Assembly: GCA_951217055.1 (NCBI GenBank)
Contig: OX578286.1
Coordinates: 36,240,345 to 36,304,344 of the forward strand
Source: Gerris lacustris
Lineage: Eukaryota > Arthropoda > Insecta > Hemiptera > Gerridae
Length of the DNA: 64,000 nucleotides
Direction: 5' to 3'
Part shown: piece after piece, positions 22,984 through 34,732 of the stretch
Layout of the letters: each line of letters begins with the position of its first letter
How positions within the stretch are numbered: position 1 is the stretch's first letter
Position numbers and translations under genes: made by a program
Notes under the pieces: model-generated
What the model was told of the DNA's origin: nothing
What the model saw: the letters and a program-made list of their open reading frames with translations, nothing else
The model's database searches: none

Positions 22984-23288
22984 TTTATGGTTAACCAGCA
23001 TCTAGATAGATGCTAAGTACTAATCATTACTTTCGCCCTTAAAAACACCCTTAAACCCTAAAAGATTTTGAGGGTCGTGTTTTTTCTAAATATTCAATCT
23101 TTTAATGGATGTACAACAAACATTTGTATTCGATTGGTTAACCAGCATCTAGACTGATGCAAAATACTAAGCACTACTTTCGTTCTTAAAAGCACCCTTA
23201 AAACCCTTAAACATTTTTAGGGTCATGTTTTTTTTTCTTAATATTTAATTTAAAATCTTGTGATGGATATAAAACAAATATTTGTATG
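22984..23288. repeat. Direct duplication, 147 bp, 2 copies
   Basis: Both copies start at GGTTAACCAGCATCTAGA (22989 and 23136) and contain TACTTTCG and CACCCTTAAA; moderately diverged. Confidence 0.85.
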
Positions 23289-23779
23289 CTGTGATACCGC
23301 ACTATATTTACAAACATTTTTGTTTTTAGTGAGCGCTTTATTATTATAATTATTTGATTTATTTTTTCCTTGAATTTAATTTTTAAGCTGATTAGTAATT
23401 ACCTGATCATTATGTATTTAGTAGTGTACTATGTGATTGGCTTTTAATAGTTAAACCATTTCAAGTGATTTTTTGTCTTTGTATTATATACAGCAGTTAA
23501 ATTATGTACGCAATCGATTGATAATGTATATTTATTTGTTACAATGCAATAAAAAAATCTTTAGTTATTTATTTGTTTTATTGTATTTTCCAGAAATTAA
23601 ACTTGCTAATAAAAATAATATATCTTAAACGGTTGATCATTTAATTACAATAAATTACATACAAAACAATTACATTTACAATAACTTATTCACTTAATAA
23701 TGGAAATGTGTGTAATTAGTTTTTGACATTCATAATCTAAATAAGATGTATAAATTTAGCAACCGTTAAATTATGAATT

Positions 23780-24646
23780 ATCCTTAAAATTAGTGAGGTA
23801 CGGTTTAAATAAAAAAAAACTACATAGTTTGACCAACTAGTTTCGTGTAATTTGCACACATCGTCAGGGTATAACTACAGATAATAGACAAAATATACTG
23901 AATTTAAAGTATATACATGTTGACGTTAGGAATAGGACTGGTCAAGAAATGATAGAGTAAATAGAGGAGTTAGAAAGGATTGAAGGTGGGAGGCAAGAAG
24001 GACGTGAGAGGATTAACAGTAAAAGAAAGGCCAGGTGTAAAGGGTGGTGGATCCAGGTAAAAGAAAGGGGCTACATTTTATATTACAAACTAGACTTAAA
24101 AAACTAATATCACAAAAAAACAAATCATAAATATTGCACTGAACTAAATAATAATTCGAAAAACATAAATTAACAGTGAGACAAGACTAAGATTTGTTTT
24201 TTGTTTTTGTTTATCTTTTCAGTAAAGTTTATTATTCTTAGTCTTGTCTCACTGTTAATTTATGTTTTTCGAATTATTATTTAGTTCAGTGCAATATTTA
24301 TGATTTGTTTTTTTGTGATATTAGTTTTTTAAGTCTAGTTTGTAATATAAAATGTAGCCCCTTTCCTTTACCTGGATCCACCACCCTTTACACCTGGCCT
24401 TTCTTTTACTGTTAATCCTCTCACGTCCTTCTTGCCTCCCACCTTCAATCCTTTCTAACTCCTCTATTTACTCTATCATTTCTTGACCAGTCCTATTCCT
24501 AACGTCAACATGTATATACTTTAAATTCAGTATATTTCGTCTATTATCTGTAGTTATACCCTGACGATGTGTGCAAATTACACGAAACTAGTTGGTCAAA
24601 CTATGTAGTTTTTTTATTTAAACCGTACCTCACTAATTTTAAGGAT
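23780..24646. mobile_element. Near-perfect long palindrome, about 411-bp arms
   Basis: The left arm 23780-24191 and right arm 24237-24646 are reverse complements with only a few mismatches that I could find, around a 45-bp loop. The ends read TCCTTAAAATTAGTGAGG and its inverse. No long reading frame. Likely a young foldback element; a transcript through it would form a very long hairpin. Confidence 0.92.
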
Positions 24647-25318
24647 AAATCTAAATAAGGTTGATATTAGCTACGTTTACATGGTGTATTGTAGCTACTT
24701 GATCTTAATACTGTATCTTTCCATGTAAACTCATTGCATTTAATCTAGGTCATCTTAAGGCCAATACACCAAAAGTCTGAACTGTATCGTATTGAACACA
24801 GCTTCAGTTACACATAGACACTTGACTGTAGTCGAGATCGTATCACCTGGCTTAGCTTGCAAGAAGGGCATGCGCATTGAATGCATGCGCAGTTTTATGT
24901 TTCTTTCTTTGGTAACCTGCCACATCAGCTGCATAACATAACCTCCTTTATAAAGGAATAATTATGATATATAGCGTAAATTAAACTGTTTTAAAAGTTT
25001 ATTGTTATGTCAATAAAACTTTCAACAGCGATCAGATTCCTTCAGAACAGCAGGTAAAGATGTGATTGTGCTTTGTTTATAGCCTGTACGGAACGCTGCG
25101 TTCAAGAAGAGAGGGTGGGGGAAAACATGGGGCGACGTCTCTTCAGCTTCATTAATGTATTGTTATCTATATAGCCCGAAACTGCGTGAACTCATCTTTA
25201 TAGATGATTAAAATTAGTTATGGTTGATCCACAACTCAAGCCCTAGAATCTTACAAATTGCTTTATCTCAATCTAGAATAAATCTACTGCTACAATTTAA
25301 AGATAAGTACCTAAAAGG
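24647..25318. other. Intergenic/intronic DNA without recognised features
   Basis: No exon or clear repeat seen. Confidence 0.5.
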
Positions 25319-25546
25319 CACTTCTTTAGATTGTTACTCCCCTCATAAAAAAACAGAGGGGAGTAACAATCTAAAGAAAGTGTAGGGAATGTTCTTCTTT
25401 AGACTATTACCCTTATAAAAACAGAAGTGAGATATTCCTTCGTCCCAAAGTACACTGGACTAAACATTCCTTTTTCTTAATAGTTATTTAGTCAAATTCA
25501 TTTTGATTCTAAACCAACATAGGGGAGTAACAATCTAAAGAAGTAC
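25319..25546. mobile_element. MITE family A, copy c (one extra terminal hairpin)
   Basis: It begins CACTTCTTTAGATTGTTACT and ends GGGGAGTAACAATCTAAAG. One complete hairpin unit (arms TTGTTACTCCCCTC and GAGGGGAGTAACAA) precedes the body. Interior matches copies a, b and d. Confidence 0.85.
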
Positions 25547-26026
25547 CGATGAAAACAATGTTTATGAGGTTTGACCTTTCAAAAAATGTTTTTTTTCCAC
25601 ATTTTTATCCAACCTAAATTATTTATTATGGTCTATGTGACCAACTATCTTGCAGCTATTACATTTTCGAATTTATTTTTGAGAATCTGGTTCACAGGTT
25701 TCTGTATGTCAGGATAGTAATTTAGTTTTCTTTTTTGGTTGATCGTGTTTCGTAAAGTGTGGAAATCTGACGTTTCTTTATCAATATTTGTAACATTTTC
25801 GGGGATTGATTCGCGATATTGACTTGAAACGGTTAACAAACAAAACTGGAAACAGTTAATCACTGGCAAAACAGATTATTACTTTAAACAAATCATTCCT
25901 TATTTTGATTGAGATTTTGTGGTACCACTTCATAAATATGACTAAAGACGTTAATAAAACAAGTACTCTAAAATAGTGCCACCAATAATATTAAAAAACG
26001 CGTTTCAAAATGGCATCATTGTCAAT

Positions 26027-26354
26027 TTTAGTAAGAGTATGATCACTACTACTTTAGTGATGTACAGTCGCATAATCAGTGTTAATTTAGTTTGAGTAAG
26101 ATCACTACTGTAGTGCTGTGCAGTCAAGATCAGTGTTAATGTGATAAGAGTAAGATCACTACTGTAGTGATGTACAATCATAATCACTGTTTAATATAGT
26201 AAGAGTAAGATCACTACTGTAGTGATGTACAATCATAATCACTGTTTAATATAGTAAGAGTAAGATCACTACTGTAGTGATGTACAATCATAATCACTGT
26301 TTAATATAGTAAGAGTAAGATCACTACTGTAGTGATGTACAATCATAATCACTA
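26027..26354. repeat. 55-bp minisatellite, 6 copies, next to exon 10
   Basis: GATCACTACTGTAGTGATG recurs with starts at 26041, 26100, 26154, 26209, 26264 and 26319. The last copies are identical. Each unit has 8-bp inverted arms (ATCACTAC / GTAGTGAT). The array ends 51 bp before the splice acceptor. Confidence 0.95.
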
Positions 26355-26405
26355 AACAAATTCAGGCTTAATAATTTATAAATGATTTTTTTTTTGTACT
26401 TTCAG

Positions 26406-26602
26406 TTGACCCTCAGCGGAAATTCATGTGCTTCAATTGCGGCAAATGTTACAAATACAGAGACAATCTTCGTCAGCATCAGCAATACGAATGCGGCAAA
26501 GAGCCTCAACAATTCTGTCCTCATTGTTCTTACAAAACTAAACTAAAGCATAATTTAAACAGGCACATTATTCTTCAACATCGACCAACATTTCCGTGCT
26601 AA
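26406..26602 (+). CDS. lola: lola alternative 3' exon 10 (two zinc fingers)
   Basis: The acceptor is TTTTTTTTTGTACTTTCAG ending at 26405; 64 codons to TAA. Finger 1 is C2HC (C8, C11, H24, C29; CFNCGKCYKYRDNLRQH), with an additional Cys14. Finger 2 is C2H2 (C37, C40, H53, H58; CPHCSYKTKLKHNLNRH). It opens the subgroup of exons 10-15 that share the aromatic YKYK-like first helix and KLK second finger. AATAAA is at 26656, 54 bp after the stop, so a short 3' UTR is expected. The tail is RPTFPC. Confidence 0.94.
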
Positions 26603-26885
26603 GGCACAAGAATTTAAAAAATGTTTTTAAGTACTTAATTGCAAAATAATTATCAAATAAACTGTGATTTTTCTAGTTAAACTGTATTCATTTTTTATCT
26701 AACATCGTTTAAATTAATCTAGTTTTTTTTAATGATATAAAAATGTTTATAATTTTGACGTTTTAACATTTAGATGATTGAAAACTGTGCAATTTTGTTT
26801 TTAAATATAAATACCGTCTATCGAAGGAGTTCAGTTTTTACCATATCATGAATCTGATTATTATCATCTATAACTTTTTAACGTT

Positions 26886-27600
26886 ATAACCTTTTGACAT
26901 TTTTATGTCTTGGCTATGCTACATAAACTCGAAAAGCGTTACTAAAAATCTAGACCAAAAAGCGTTACACGTGTAATAGGGAGTTAGGAGGGTATAGGAG
27001 GTAGGCAATCAAGACCGCCCGCATTCGGTATAGAGTCTCCCCCTACCGCGGTTGGTGGAGTCTACCCACCGCTCCCCTACCGATCGGCTACCTGCCCCAC
27101 ATCTCACTCTTCGTTTCTCGCTTGCTACCGATCCAGCAGTCGCTCGCGTGCCCTAGCGGCGCCCCCCCCCCCCCCCTCCCCAACCGTAACTTCTATTCTA
27201 CTCCGATTTGCACCGGACAAACGCCAAACCCCCTAAAATTTTTATTCCTAATAAACTTACATACATAACATTTATTTTTTACTTTATTATTTTTTATTTT
27301 TGCTATACATACTATAATTGTTTGCATTTATTATAAAAATATGGGTGAAGAAGCTAAAAGATTACTTTTTAATAAACTGGAAAAGAAGAAAAGTACTTTC
27401 TTTCTTCGTGCACAACATATTTTCGATTTAATTCCTAATTTACAAACTCAAGAATCTGCACCATCGAATTTTTTGACATTTTCATGTCTTTACTTTGACG
27501 CATAAACTCGAAAAGCGTTTCCAAAAAACGACACCAAAAAGCGTTACACAAGCATTACCAAAAAAAATACACCAAAAAGCGTTACATGAAAATGTCTCAC
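26886..27600 (+). mobile_element. Retroelement-like remnant, second copy
   Basis: It begins like 1440 (TTTTGACATTTTTATGTC, GAAAAGCGTTACTAAAAATC) and has a C-rich leader with poly(C). A short frame opens at 27341 after an AT-rich leader (MGEEAKRLLFNKLEKKKSTF, stop by 27505). The starting motif TTGACATTTTCATGTC returns at 27473, as a second terminal repeat would, and ACATGAAAATGTC follows at 27584. No pol motifs. Probably an internally deleted LTR-type element. Confidence 0.35.
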
Positions 27601-28860
27601 TGCCTTGCAGACTTGTATACAAGAAGTTCTTTATTATTTCTATATATTCTGATCATTTTTATGGATAGATGGTATACTTTTGGCTATAAATGGATACCGT
27701 TTGATGCTATTTATCATCATTTTTCATTATCTTTTGTTTAATTAAAATTTATAAATGTTTACCAGCAGCATTATTAGTTTCTTTCTGTAGCCAATTAAAT
27801 TCCCTAAAACTCCTAATGCCTATACCCAGAATTATTAATTATGTATCTTGAAACTTTTCCATTCTTTGTTACCATTTTTAAATATCATTCTTTGTAGATT
27901 TCTTAAAAGTAAAAATTGTTGTTTTAGCGAATTTTCAAAGAAAATGACGCTATTGCAATGGCTTCAAAATTTTTGTAATGCGAATTTTAGAAAAAATTTT
28001 CCATGGAAATCCGTTTTAGACCATTCTGAATCGATTCCTAAAATTTAACACTTTTTTTATGTATGTATGTATATATGTGTCACTCCAGACGATATCTCCC
28101 CTTAGGATGCAAATTTTAAAATGTCAATAATATCAAAAGAAAGGATGAGTTTTACGTCAAAAATAGCATAAAAACGTGTTTTTTTCATTTTACGCCCCTT
28201 TTATATGAAAATATGATAAAAGTGTACATAACAACAATTACTGTACTCTTAAAGAGCTTTCCAACGACATGCATCTTAAAGGGTAAATACGATTTTGACT
28301 TTTGTACCTCGTACCCCTGTGTATCAAATTTTTTTTTCACCCATGCAAATTCTAAACCAAAATTTTCCTATATTATCATAATCCAATAATATGCAGATTT
28401 CTTTGAAAATTCGCTCATTAGGTCATTGTGCATGACTGGACTTTTTTTGTTCAGGCCCACATTTTTCTGTAGTCCAATATCTTATGTAAGTTTTTAGATC
28501 TTTGGAAAATTATCCACCGATTACGACATACGAAAAAAGAAATATTAAAATAATTATAGAATTATATTAAAAATATTATTATTCTTAAAATAGTCTGCCA
28601 ATAAATTTCTCGCGTCCTAATATTGGATAAATGTTCACATGAGATTTGGCTCCCTTTCAATTCCCAGTACAGTCCCTTTTGTTTCTTATTTAATATTAAA
28701 TGTAAGCAGAGGGTAATGTGCATGTGGAAGAGAAACAAATGGACCGAAGAAGGTTGAATCTTATATGCGGGAGTACAATTTGCCTAATTATGGCGTCATC
28801 CAAATCTTATTATAATCAGTCGAGTAGTTTAAGAAGAAGATGACCTTGAGTTATTGTAAA
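27601..28860. other. AT-rich DNA without recognised features
   Basis: A 66-residue frame at 27848-28048 has no motif. Nothing else supported. Confidence 0.5.
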
Positions 28861-28986
28861 TAATGATAAAAGAACATTATACATTTCTTAATATGTTAAG
28901 AAATTTGGTTAGTTTCTGTGGAAAGAAAAGAATAAAATCCAGTTTTTATAAAATTCTGTTATATTTTCTCTTTTATTCTCTTCCAG

Positions 28987-29213
28987 GTGGCGAGAATCAG
29001 CAATTCCAGTGTGCAGATTGCGGACGAAGTTACAAGTACAAATATAATCTGCAAAAACACAGAAAGTTTCTTTGTGGCAAAGATCCCAAAGTACCTTGTC
29101 CATATTGTCCTTTCAAAGCTAGTTTTAACTATAACTTGAAAAAACACATCATAACAAGACATTGTGATCCTTTAAATCTCAACATCTTGGACATCCTTCA
29201 ACCTTATAAATAA
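28987..29213 (+). CDS. lola: lola alternative 3' exon 11 (two zinc fingers; tail is satellite unit 1)
   Basis: The acceptor is TTTATTCTCTTCCAG ending at 28986; 74 codons to TAA. Finger 1 is C2HC (C8, C11, H24, C29; CADCGRSYKYKYNLQKH, linker LCGKDP). Finger 2 is C2H2 (C37, C40, H53, H58; CPYCPFKASFNYNLKKH). From residue 53 onward the coding DNA is the first copy of an 83-bp tandem repeat that continues to 30141. AATAAA overlaps the stop codon (29209-29214), and equivalent hexamers recur in most repeat units. The frame was followed back to the acceptor; an upstream ATG at 28863 is intronic. Confidence 0.94.
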
Positions 29214-30141
29214 ACATTATCTGTTTGCACATCATAACAAGACATTGTGATCCTTTGAATCTCAACATCTTGGACATCCTTCAACCTTATAAATAAACAT
29301 TATCTGTTTGCACATCATAACAAGACATTGTGATCCTTTGAATCTCAACATCTTGGACATCCTTCAACCTTATAAATAAACTTTATCTGTTTGCACATCA
29401 TAACAATCCAATGTGATCCTTTGAATCTCAACATCTTGGACATCCTTCAACCTTATAAATAAACTTTATCTGTTTGCACATCATAACAATCCAATGTGAT
29501 CCTTTGAATCTCAACAACTTGGACATCCTTCAACCTTATAAATAAACTTAATCTGTTGGCACATCATAACAAGACATTGTGATCCTTTGAATCTCAACAT
29601 CTTGGACATTCTTCAACCTTATAAATAAACTTTATCTGTTGGCACATCATAACAAGACATTATGATCCTTTAAATCTCAACATCTTGGACATCCTTCAAC
29701 CTTATAAATAAACATTATCTGTTTGCACGTCATAACAACACAATGTGATTCTTTAAATCTCAACCTCTTGGACATCCTTCAACCTTATAAATAAACTTTA
29801 TCTGTTTGCACATCATAACAATCCAATGTGATCCTTTAAATCTCAACCTCTTGGACATCCTTCAACCTTATAAATAAACATTATCTGTTTGCACGTCATA
29901 ACAACACAATGTGATTCTTTAAATCTCAACCTCTTGGACATCCTTCAACCTTATAAATAAACTTTATCTGTTTGCACATCATAACAATCCAATGTGATCC
30001 TTTAAATCTCAACCTCTTGGACATCCTTCAACCTTATAAATAAACATTATCTGTTTGCACATCATAACAATACAATGTGATTCTTTAAATCTCAACCTCT
30101 TGGGCATCCTTTAACGTTATAAATAATCATTATCTGTTTGC
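29145..30141. repeat. 83-bp tandem array derived from exon 11 end, 12 copies
   Basis: The unit starts CACATCATAACAAGACATTG and contains CTCAACATCTTGGACATCC and CTTATAAATAAAC. Starts are seen at 29145, 29228, 29311 and 29394, an exact 83-bp period. Copy 1 encodes the last 22 codons and the stop of exon 11. The last copy has TAAATAATC where the others have TAAATAAAC. Confidence 0.97.
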
Positions 30142-30398
30142 TGTTTTACATATTCCATTGAATATATTTTATTGAAAAGACTTTGTATTTCGATGCTACC
30201 ATTATATCGTGAATATATCAAATTCTTATGTTACTTTGTGAATGTTGTTAATTGTTACCACTACTTTTTTTTGTGAGTATTGAAAAATTAAAATTTTTAA
30301 ATGTCTCAATGTGAAATAAAGAACTTTAATTAAATAATTATATTGTTTTTGTTTATTTTATTGACATGTTACATTGTTTTTTTTAAGTAGATCCAGAA

Positions 30399-31280
30399 TA
30401 GTCCAGGAGATAGCGTGCAAAAAAGTGTCTGACTAACATCAAGCTAGAATTTTGTGTATTAGTAAATCTTTTGGTGTCTTTTAAGAATATGTGGTCGGCT
30501 AAGTACGTCTGGGGTACATAGCTTGGCAATAGACATTAGAAAAAACAAACCGGTGGAGAGCGGCCATGTCCCGCCCTTTATGGTGGACAGAGTGATTTTC
30601 ATGATCTTGAGTACAAACTTAGTTAATAGACCAATAATCAAGTTGATGGTAGTTTATCACTAAATAGGTTAGTTAGTCAAATATCACTTCAAATCAAAGA
30701 GGTCACCTATTTAGTGACAAACTACCATCAACTTGATTTTTGGTCTATTAACTAAATTCGTACCCAGGATCATGAAAATCACATTGTCCTGAGTACTAGT
30801 AGACTCAACAGTTAAGTTGATAGTAGTTTGTCACTTAATAGACGACCTCTTTGATTTTGAGTAATATTTGACTAACTAACCTATTAGTGGCAAACTATCA
30901 TCAACTTGATTTTTGGTCTACTAACTAATTTTGTACTCAGGATCATGAAAATCATATAGTCCGCCATAAAGGGTGGGGATATGGAGCTCTCCACCGGTTT
31001 TTTTTTTTTTCTAATGTCTATTGCCAAGCTATGTCCTGCAGACGAACTCAGCCGATCATATATTCTTAAAAAGCACCAAAAGATTTGCTTATACACAAAA
31101 ATATAGCTTGATGTTAGTTAACCACTTTTCTGCGGGTTCATCATTAATTCGGGTTCAGTTCTCAAAAGTGAAAGAGAAACTTTTATAGTGTTGACCGCTC
31201 GGTCATTTCTTCCATCCTGTTAAGCTTTGTTATCTATTGTTCTTTATCTCATTGAGAGAATGGAACTTTGAAACTTGACT
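30399..31280. mobile_element. Foldback element family C, copy 1, with attached segment R
   Basis: The left arm begins TAGTCCAGGAGATAGCG; later inverted matches include CCGGTGGAGAGCGGCC against GGAGCTCTCCACCGG. The middle is complex: TCAACTTGATTTTTGGTCTA-type segments occur three times in alternating orientation. The right end is truncated (about 31125) and joined to segment R (31135-31280), which is also beside copy 2 at 42838-42985 in the mirrored order. The whole composite is therefore an inverted duplicate of 42838-43569. Confidence 0.8.
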
Positions 31281-31970
31281 GGAATTTGTGCAAGTTAGTG
31301 AGTTATCAGTTGGAATTTGCTTACTGAAGAGGTACTTAATGGATTACTTAATTCTAACCCGGTATATAAAGATTTTTAGAACTTTGAGAAAGAAAAGAAC
31401 TGATTGAAACCTCATCGGCCATCATCTGCTTCCGTGGAATGCTCAGATGCAAACATACTGACAACCTTATAAGTCCACATAGGTTGTCAATGATGTGGTT
31501 TTCATCACGAACTACTAATTAAAACAATTCCATTAGAATATTACATGATCTACCTTTCAATTACAAAATAAATTAATTGCGATCTATGTAAGTAAAATAT
31601 TTGAGATTTGTAAATCTTCAAAGACAGTTAATAAGCTTGCTCCATCCTATCTCGATGATCTTGAGTGTTCCATCAAGAATACTTGGTTCGATTCTCGTCA
31701 GGAGTGCAGTTTTATTTGTCCTTAATTCTTCTTTTTATTGATAATTATATTGATACTTTCCTTAGGCTTAGCTTGTCATTCATTTGAGTTAATTGTCTTG
31801 GAAAATATTGAAGCAGTCAACTGTGAATAACACCTGCCTCCAATCATGTACCTTTCATCAATGCTGTAATATTGATGTAATATGTGTTGGTCATCAATGC
31901 TGTAATATGTGTTGGTAATATTGATTGGGATTTTATAGTATTTATTCATGATGAATGTAAGCAGGTAATG
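31281..31970. other. Intronic DNA without recognised features
   Basis: No exon or clear repeat, apart from short local duplications near 31860-31920 (TCATCAATGCTGTAATAT). Confidence 0.5.
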
Positions 31971-31975
31971 GTAGT

Positions 31976-32314
31976 TAAGGTGCGCTTACACCTGACACTT
32001 CTCTCCAGCAATAAATGTCAAGTGTCAGACAGAAATCGCTTTGAGTGTTTACATCTGAGAGAAATTGCTTGAGATTTATATCGGAGATATATGTCTGACA
32101 CTTCTCGCAATGCTTAAATTTGGAATAAGTGTACGAAGAGGATTTTGAATTTTCAAATAATCGGTGTTTACATCTGTTGATATATAAGTGTCGACACTTA
32201 TAGCTGAGAGTAGAAACATAAATCTCAGACGTAAATTTTTCGGTGTTTACACTACTGAGATTTCTATCTGACGTAATTATCATGCAATAAATGTCAGATG
32301 TAATCGCAACTTTA
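31976..32314. mobile_element. MITE with TAAGGTGCGCTTACACC-like ends
   Basis: The left end TAAGGTGCGCTTACACC and the right end, reverse-complemented, TAAAGTTGCGATTACATC form imperfect inverted repeats with TAA at each edge. Inside are several TGTCTGACACTT-like short repeats. Style resembles PIF/Harbinger MITEs; inference only. Confidence 0.55.
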
Positions 32315-32367
32315 CAGAACAAACGCTATTCCCAGTTCAATTATTTAGTATATTCTCAAACTGACTA

Positions 32368-33325
32368 TCTATATATGTAAAATTAAAGTTTTGTCTGTAC
32401 ATTGATCAGAATTGAAAATTTTTTGGATACTTTTTCATTTTAGACATTCCAAAAACCGAATCCGGCCTTAACTTTTTTCGTGTTTGTATGTGGGTATGTA
32501 TGTGTGTCTGTCGCCTCAGTCAGACTTTATAGGAGCAAAACTGGCTAAATGAAATCGATTAATTTTTTTTCAGGGATGTGCGCAAACATGTTGCGCAATT
32601 TGTAGGCTTGGTTTCATCTAAAAATATTGAGTAGAACCAGAGTTATTAAAAATTTACTGGTGCAGCAGCCGTATTGGGAAGAGCATTAAATAGCCGTATT
32701 GGAAAGGCATATTGGAGGTCTATACTAAGTAGAACTGTCTTAGCGGTATAGCCCTCTCTATCCCCACCCCTTCCCACTTTTCTACCACCTCCCACTCCAT
32801 TCTCTTTACCTAGACCTCCTCTAGGCCTAGGCTAGCTCCTCTTGGCTAATTTCTGATTAGGGTACTTAAACCTTACACTATTGCTCTATAAATCGAGTAT
32901 TTATTATTTAATTATTTTTTTCCAGAACTAGAGTTATTAAATAGTTACTGGTGCAACTACCGTATTGAGAGAAGAGACTGGTAATTAAATCAATGCACCA
33001 TCCGATTGTTCAATGACTTGAGAGTCTAATAGGTTTTTACGACATTTATTTTCTTATTTATTATACCTTTTTTAGTATTTTTATCAATAATATACATAGT
33101 TTCTCTTGGCTTTAAATACATAGATAGACTCTTAACTACGATTTGGAGGAACTTATTTTCTTAGTAACGGAATGATGATTTAATATAGTCCTGATTTTAT
33201 TCCTACAAGGCTTGAATAGAAAACAATTTAGGCATTTCATTTAATTGCTAGGCCTACATGACAATAGGCAACATAGCCGCTAATACCTAGCATGAGCCCC
33301 GCGCGGAGCGCGGGATGAAAGCTAG
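32368..33325 (+). mobile_element. Non-autonomous Helitron, both ends present
   Basis: The 5' end is TCTATATATGTAAAATTAAA preceded by A. The 3' end has a GC-rich hairpin (CCCGCGC GGA GCGCGGG), a 7-base spacer ATGAAAG, then CTAG followed by T. This matches the Helitron rule of 5'-TC, a subterminal hairpin, 3'-CTRR, and insertion between A and T. The interior has no Rep/helicase frame, so movement would need a helper. Confidence 0.82.
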
Positions 33326-33339
33326 TAGTACATAATGAT

Positions 33340-33570
33340 GACTAAGTACAGTGTGATTGATTCTGTATTTCACCAGAAGTACACTAACGATGTCCGTGTA
33401 GTCGAAACCGGTCTTTATATTATATATTTTCCTATATTTATTCTTATCTTTATTTATATATTTGTTCTTTATCACTGATGATGGCATTTGGAAGGCTAAA
33501 AGCTGCTTTGACATGAAAGTATTTTCAGTTTGCGTGGAGAGATAGTTTGTGTTATTCCTTGAAGGTATTT
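33340..33570. mobile_element. Half copy of foldback family D
   Basis: CACTGATGATGGCATTTGGA, AAAGCTGCTTTGACATGAAA and GAGATAGTTTGTGTTATTCC match the right arm of the element at 40371-40799. Confidence 0.65.
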
Positions 33571-33796
33571 TTCCTTGATGATGACCTCAATGGACGCTCT
33601 CATGTCTAGCATTTTATTTAGAGTTTGACAATATACTGATCAAGTGAACTAGTAATGTTGCTGTTTATCTTCATTACCTTTTTTTTTAACCTGAATTATT
33701 CTTACTGTTTGTGTTTTTCTAATTCTAGTTAGATCTTTTTAATTCACTTATCCTTGATTTTTTAATTAAATTTTATTTTATTGAATATTTTTGCAG

Positions 33797-34011
33797 GTGA
33801 ACTGGACAAATATCCCTGTTTTGACTGCGGTCGTTCTTACAAATACAAGAATAATCTGCGGAAACATATGAAGTACGAATGTGGAAAAGAACCTCAGCAA
33901 CAATGCCCACACTGCCCCTACAAAGCTAAACTCAAACAGAATTTGAAGAAACATATAATTCTAAAACATCGAATTCAATTTGAACTTGTTGATTCGTATT
34001 TCGTTCCTTAA
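33797..34011 (+). CDS. lola: lola alternative 3' exon 12 (two zinc fingers)
   Basis: The acceptor is ATTTTTGCAG ending at 33796; 70 codons to TAA. Finger 1 is C2HC (C7, C10, H23, C28; CFDCGRSYKYKNNLRKH), finger 2 is C2H2 (C36, C39, H52, H57; CPHCPYKAKLKQNLKKH), linker ECGKEPQQ. This is close to the consensus of the exon 10-15 subgroup. The tail (RIQFELVDSYFVP) is acidic and aromatic. ATTAAA lies at 34083. An ATG at 33781 is upstream of the acceptor and not used as a start. Confidence 0.95.
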
Positions 34012-34329
34012 TTTTTGTTTATTTATTATTATTATTTATTAATTTATTTTTTCCATAATATATTTATTACTGTAATCAAAATATTAAATCTACCATAATC
34101 TTAAGGTGGTTTTTTATTTTATTTTATTTATTTATAATTTTCCTTTCTTTAATAGTAATTTGTTAATTTAATTTTCTTTGCATTAATTTTGACTAGCTGG
34201 ATTCATTCGTGCATCGCTACAGAAAATGTTATATTTAATCTAGTTTTTAAGTCCTCATATAAGTAGTTATAAAAAGAAGTATACTGTGAGGGTGTGAAAT
34301 TATAATTTTGGTATATACGTTTTGAAACC

Positions 34330-34520
34330 CCTTAGTCAGTTGAAACGTCTGTAGTCAGTTGAGACGTGAGAAGCCTAAACTATTGGCTTGATGAAATTTG
34401 ACATTTATGTTCAGAAAAATCCTACCTCATAGGCGAAATGAGTTAGCTCCAAATTTGGTGGAGCTATCCTCCAAAAACTTTATGCAATTGTTTACTTCTC
34501 GTAAACTAATTTATATCCTA
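34330..34520. repeat. Dispersed repeat related to 53125-53330
   Basis: Shared blocks are GAAATTTGACA, ATGTTCAGAAAAATC and the AGCTCCAA-TTTGG-G-GCTA segment. Possibly an old fragment of the element at 53020. Confidence 0.5.
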
Positions 34521-34732
34521 AGGAGACACAACTTTACGCTTTTATTTAAATTGGTTTAATTTTTTTGTTTTTTTTTGTTTTGTTTTTTTTATCTCCAATT
34601 TTTGTACCATAAATTGATCAACTTCTCGACCTCCCAGAAAACAGCTGAATTTGCAATGATTAGGTGTATTTTCGATAATAGATTATTATATAGTATAATT
34701 TCTGCTATTAACTGTGTTTTTCTCCTATCTGT

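Noticed and set aside
25645..25869. 74-residue minus-strand frame
   Set aside because: Fairly normal amino-acid composition but no motif, no splice context and opposite strand to the gene; insufficient support.
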